A stretch of 8,268 nt of DNA from Candidatus Acidiferrales bacterium (GTDB taxonomy: Bacteria > Acidobacteriota > Terriglobia > Acidiferrales > UBA7541): the NCBI GenBank assembly GCA_955651735.1, contig CATPAM010000264.1, forward strand, positions 1-8,268. Reading direction: 5' to 3'. The first letter of the stretch is position 1; each line of letters starts with the position of its first letter. The notes under the pieces were generated by a model, which worked only from the letters and a program-made list of their open reading frames with translations, had not been told where the DNA came from and did no database searches. The position numbers and the translations under genes are program-made. This document shows, one piece after another, positions 5,890 to 8,268 of this stretch.

Positions 5890-6771
5890 TTACCGGCCCT
5901 GGTCGCGAGCGCTCGATGGATCTGGTGTTGCAGCGGAGTTGAGGTCCAGGAACCAAGAGTGCGCAGTGTCGCCGGGGGCGTAGCAATTGCCGTCGGCATT
6001 GTACGTGGCGGCGCAGCTCACGGTGAATTCTTTGCGGCGAGGCGACTGCGCGAACTGCCAGACTACGGCGTAGGGCACGCCGCTTGCGGATGGTGGCGGC
6101 GGGCTGTGTGGGACGACGCAGCCGGGCGAAGGCGGGCAGGCGTCGTTGTAGACGAAAAAGAAGAGGTCGCGCTTGCCGAGGTTGTTGCGAATGTCGTCGG
6201 AAGTGATGATGGTCACGCCGTTGTCTTCGTTGACGGGCATGCCGGAGCAATAGACTCCCGCGCGATAACCGGCGCGCGCGAGTGCATCGACCCAGGCGCG
6301 CAGGTAGACGTGATACTTGGCGGGCAAACGGCCGCCTTCTTCGATATCCAGGAAAATGATCGCGTGCAAAGGAAAGCCTTCCTTTTTCGCCGCTGCGGCG
6401 GACTTTGCAGCGTCCGCGGTTCCTCTGTGGCTGGCTTGCGACGAAGATTTCAGTTCGCCGCTTTGCGGGCCGCGATAGAGAAGGAGAAAGCCGAATTTCT
6501 GCGATTGCACAAGTTGACGCTTGCCGACCCAGGTGTTTCGCTTCGCTCCCGGTGGTGCGCTGAGCCAGTAGCCGGCGAAGGAAAATGTTTTGCGCAGGGT
6601 GGGGAGCGCGTCATCGCCGGGGTAGGTGTTGAGATCGAAGCCGAGATACGCCGGGTCGGGAGGCTGAGCGGTGCTTGGGTGCGAAGACGTGCGCGACGTT
6701 AGAAGGAGCGGGGATACCGTAGCCGCGGAAAAGACAAAGAATATGAAGCTGACGAACTTGGCGCGCCACAT
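5890..6771 (-). CDS. Exported DUF1906-like (Rv2525c-type, glycoside-hydrolase-like) protein
   Basis: The 293-residue product has a hydrophobic N-terminus (residues 5-24, FVSFIFFVFSAATVSPLLL) that is a signal peptide or anchor. The rest resembles the Rv2525c-like/DUF1906 group of TIM-barrel proteins related to lysozyme-like glycoside hydrolases. It starts with YLGFDLNTYPGD (Asp46), has FAGYWLSAPP (65-74), FGFLLLYRG (93-101), the acidic strand IIFLDIEEGG (138-147; Asp142, Glu144, Glu145), YRAGVYCSG (169-177) and VVWQF (236-240). Cys212/Cys218 and Cys253/Cys263 could form disulfides, fitting an exported protein. A cell-wall or peptidoglycan role is a family-level guess, since activity is unproven for most members. 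The ATG at 6771 has no clear Shine-Dalgarno sequence. A 7-bp hairpin lies between this gene and the tautomerase fragment upstream. Confidence 0.72.
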   Translation of the reverse strand: MWRAKFVSFIFFVFSAATVSPLLLTSRTSSHPSTAQPPDPAYLGFDLNTYPGDDALPTLRKTFSFAGYWLSAPPGAKRNTWVGKRQLVQSQKFGFLLLYRGPQSGELKSSSQASHRGTADAAKSAAAAKKEGFPLHAIIFLDIEEGGRLPAKYHVYLRAWVDALARAGYRAGVYCSGMPVNEDNGVTIITSDDIRNNLGKRDLFFFVYNDACPPSPGCVVPHSPPPPSASGVPYAVVWQFAQSPRRKEFTVSCAATYNADGNCYAPGDTAHSWFLDLNSAATPDPSSARDQGR

Positions 6772-6794
6772 CGGTTGAATCTACACCATGCCGG

Positions 6795-6819
6795 TGTGCG
6801 CGAAGAAGGGAAGCGCACA
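6795..6819 (-). terminator. Hairpin between tautomerase fragment and DUF1906 gene
   Basis: TGTGCGC (6795-6801) and GCGCACA (6813-6819) form a perfect 7-bp stem with an 11-nt loop, about 20 bases past the tautomerase stop codon and 23 bases before the DUF1906 start. It may have been the tautomerase gene's terminator. No U-run follows. Confidence 0.4.
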
Positions 6820-6837
6820 GCTCAGGCTCTCTTCAGG

Positions 6838-7176
6838 TCACGCGTCCATGTAGTGGGCCTCCCCGTTACCAAAGGACCAGTTCTCCCAGGAAACCTCGAC
6901 GAGATTGACGAGCAGGTCTTGCGGGCGGAGGCCCGGCGACTCCGCGAGTATTTCTACCATGCGCCTAAAGAGCTTTCGCTTCTGCTGGGGCTTGCGGCCG
7001 GTGCTCATGATGATTTCGACGAAAACGACGCGATCCGAGCGCTGGACACCGAGATAGCCTGGGTCGTAGATCAGGTTCTCGGGCGCACACTCGGTGATCA
7101 CCTGGAAGCGATCATCGGGCGGAATGGCGAGCGATTCGATCAGGGCACGATGGACACCTTCGGAAAGAGCCTGGCG
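6838..7176 (-). pseudogene. Tautomerase family protein, 5'-truncated
   Basis: About 112 residues in this frame are clearly a tautomerase-superfamily protein of the longer (about 125-130 residue) type. They include RQALSEGVHRALIES, then DDRFQVITE, LIYDPGYLGVQRSD, VVFVEIIMSTGR and a C-terminus with NLVEVSWENWSFGNGEAHY. In this superfamily the N-terminal proline, exposed after Met removal, is the catalytic base. Here the first 15-20 residues, including Pro1, are absent. No start codon with a ribosome-binding site exists at the beginning of the homologous part. Immediately upstream on the same strand, and in another frame, lies the end of a TonB-receptor plug domain. The open frame continues upstream to 7314, but that part is only the out-of-frame reading of the receptor. 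I infer a fusion scar and a dead gene. Confidence 0.85.
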
Positions 7177-7841
7177 TTGATTTTCCCGCCGTACTGCAGC
7201 GTCCCGAATCCCTGCGCCTGCGTGCCCCCGCCGCCGGTCAGCAAGCCGCCCTGCGTATCTGCGGTGCCTTTGGTAATGACGTTGATGACGCCGTTCACCG
7301 CGTTGGCGCCCCATACAGTTCCGCCCGGCCCGCGCACCATTTCGATTCGCTCAATGTCCTCCAGCGGCACGTCTTGCGTGTCCCAGTAAACACCGCCAAA
7401 GAGTGGCGTATAAACAGCCCGGCCATCGATCAACACCAGCAATTTGTTGGCGAACTCCAAATTGAAACCGCGTGCCGATATGGCCCATGTATTTGCATTG
7501 ATCTGAGCTACATCCAATCCGGGAACCATGCGCAGCAGGTCGGGAATGTTTGTGGCACCGGAACGTCGGATGTCTTCCTGCGTGATGACGAAAATAGCGG
7601 CGGCCACGCTGGAGAGCTTCTGTTCCTTCTTCGAGACCGAAGTCACTTCCATATTCATCAGGTCTTCGATGCTTTTTTCCGCCAGGTCTCTTGGTTTGTC
7701 CTGGGACCAAGCAGGAGTCGCCAGCAGCAGGGTGGTCGCCAAGGCAAGATGGCGACGCTTTAGAGCCTTACGGATTTTAGACTTGGGCGGTGCTGGCGCG
7801 GAGTGGTGCGCACTATCGATGGATTCCAAACGAACGATCAT
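7140..7841 (-). pseudogene. TonB-dependent receptor, truncated after the plug domain
   Basis: The 233-residue frame starts at ATG 7841, with GGAGG seven bases upstream. It has a signal peptide (KIRKALKRRHLALATTLLLA, cleaved near AWS-Q at 46/47). A plug domain then runs from about residue 77 to 190, including VFVITQEDIRRSGATNIPDL-like sequence (84-102), KLLVLIDGRAVYTP (133-146) and the diagnostic IERIEMVRGPGGTVWGANAV (163-182). After GFGTLQYGGK (residue 220) family similarity stops. The frame continues 13 residues through tautomerase DNA read out of frame and then terminates. Full receptors are about 650-1000 residues and need a 22-strand outer-membrane barrel, which is entirely missing. The product cannot act as a transporter. 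Nothing downstream in the window supplies the barrel. A GTG at 7922 gives a longer frame but has weaker start support. Confidence 0.88.
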
Positions 7842-8125
7842 TCCTGGACCTCCGCCAAGTGTGGTTTCCGGCGAGTGGGCGAACGAAAAAGCAAGCTCCG
7901 CCGCGGTCATGAGAACAGCCACTTGCAGGCGTTTACGGCTTTTCGGGGAAGGGAACTACTCCGAGAAGATCACCGCGTCAGAACAAATACCAAGGCGGTG
8001 AATCGAGAGGGATCCGAGGCTTATTCTCGCAAGAACGCCCAGGCCAATTCTGCCGCCGTTCGCGGGGCAAGGGCATCGAGAAAAATCGATGGGTGCCTTA
8101 GAGTGAAACAAGGATGGGGACAAAC
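7842..8125. other. Intergenic region upstream of the truncated receptor
   Basis: This stretch of about 280 bases holds no coding frame with recognisable protein character; the open frames crossing it lack any family features. It should contain the receptor promoter on the minus strand, but I see no convincing -35/-10 pair and no cobalamin-riboswitch core motif. The only clear structure is the hairpin at 8074-8091. Confidence 0.5.
8074..8091. other. Hairpin with A/T-rich loop downstream of tRNA 3' fragment
   Basis: CATCGA-GAAAAA-TCGATG is a perfect 6-bp stem with a 6-nt loop, lying 34 bases beyond the CCA end of the tRNA fragment in its transcriptional direction. It could be the old terminator of the intact tRNA gene. 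It lacks a trailing U-run on either strand. Confidence 0.35.
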
Positions 8126-8153
8126 TGGTGCCCGGGGTGGGAGTCGAACCCCT
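8126..8153 (-). repeat. 3' end of a tRNA gene: probable att site of an integrative element
   Basis: The minus strand reads GGGTTCGACTCCCAC, then CCCGGGC, A and CCA. These are the T-loop, 3' T-stem, 3' acceptor strand, discriminator and CCA of a tRNA. The 5' half of the T-stem no longer pairs at its outer two positions, and no matching GCCCGGG acceptor strand or tRNA body occurs in the 115 bases upstream to the window edge. This is how a duplicated tRNA 3' end looks after site-specific integration by a tyrosine recombinase. The orientation places the element, and the intact tRNA, to the right of the window. The isoacceptor cannot be decided from the 3' end alone. Confidence 0.8.
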
Positions 8154-8268
8154 CGGTGTGTTTTATACTGCGTAACTTAACTTACTGATTCTACGAAACA
8201 GCAAAACGGAGAAAAACCACAAAAACGCCGAAGCGAGGTACATCGCGGGTACACGGAATCCCGTCACT
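8154..8268. mobile_element. Probable terminal segment of an integrated element (runs off the window)
   Basis: DNA beyond the tRNA-fragment boundary is visibly richer in A/T than the rest of the window and has no gene I recognise. It includes the short tandem TAACTTAACTTA at 8173-8184, the sort of small direct repeat found next to recombinase sites. No recombinase motif is visible in the 115 bases available. Assignment to a mobile element rests on the adjacent tRNA 3' fragment and the compositional shift. Confidence 0.45.

Noticed and set aside
5881..6702. Long plus-strand open frame of 273 codons opposite the DUF1906-like gene
   Set aside because: It has no family features, is antisense to a protein with clear signal peptide and conserved motifs, and shows the V/A/G/R-rich bias of an antisense reading of GC-rich coding DNA.
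6775..7389. Plus-strand open frame of 204 codons over the tautomerase and receptor fragments
   Set aside because: It is the antisense of two recognisable protein fragments, and its own sequence matches no family I know.
7842..8125. Riboswitch (for example cobalamin) upstream of the TonB-dependent receptor
   Set aside because: None of the conserved core boxes of the cobalamin riboswitch could be found by eye, and the leader has only one simple hairpin.
7803..8180. Plus-strand open frame ending ...GARGGSRTPR
   Set aside because: The GGSRTP peptide is the typical false translation of a tRNA T-arm read from the opposite strand. The rest has no protein-like features.
1..8268. CRISPR array or other regularly spaced repeats
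   Set aside because: No direct repeats of 20 bases or more at regular spacing are present. The only repeats are isolated hairpins and the short TAACT tandem.
8126..8268. Complete second tRNA at the right edge
   Set aside because: No 5' acceptor strand, D-arm or anticodon arm fits upstream of the T-arm, and the T-stem itself is mispaired at its outer two positions.

Overview
The window looks like GC-rich chromosomal DNA from a soil-type bacterium, most likely an Acidobacteriota (Acidobacteriia-like) genome. The basis is the overall look of the genes: a TonB-dependent receptor plug beginning LAEKSIEDLMNMEVTSVSKKE, an ArsR with the helix TPATVSHHLKILSDVGLIE, short lineage-type hypothetical proteins, and REP-like palindromes. 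This is an inference from protein style, not from a marker gene.

Layout. Positions 1-428 hold no intact gene. A fragment of a REP-associated tyrosine transposase (HUH motif) lies at 199-360. Three plus-strand genes follow, interrupted by a minus-strand tRNA: an exported dienelactone hydrolase (429-1214), a REP-like palindrome, a DUF72/YecE protein (1288-1992), tRNA-Leu(CAG) on the minus strand (2000-2086) with a good sigma70-type promoter, and a DJ-1/PfpI protein (2223-2816). The minus strand from 4895 down to 2821 carries an ArsR-type regulator, a small exported protein of unknown function, a two-helix DUF4282 membrane protein and a Dps ferritin. The Dps gene converges on the DJ-1/PfpI gene with only 4 bases between stop codons. 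The ArsR gene is divergent from a plus-strand short-chain dehydrogenase (5056-5808). A perfect 6-4-6 inverted repeat between them is a likely operator.

Right third. On the minus strand there is a DUF1906-like exported protein (5890-6771), then a composite of two broken genes. A TonB-dependent receptor cut off just after its plug domain (7140-7841) runs directly, out of frame, into a tautomerase that has lost its N-terminus and catalytic Pro1 (6838-about 7176). At 8126-8153 there is only the 3' end of a tRNA gene. The 5' T-stem half does not match and no tRNA body follows. This is the signature of an attachment-site duplicate left by an integrative element, which would extend beyond the right edge.

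How the genes relate. Dps and DJ-1/PfpI are both stress-associated families (iron/peroxide and carbonyl damage). The ArsR/SDR pair looks like a self-contained regulator-enzyme unit. The rest appears to be unlinked housekeeping or accessory genes. I found no CRISPR array, no intact transposon and no convincing new multi-gene system. The most informative features are scars: the transposase remnant, the receptor/tautomerase fusion point and the tRNA 3' fragment.
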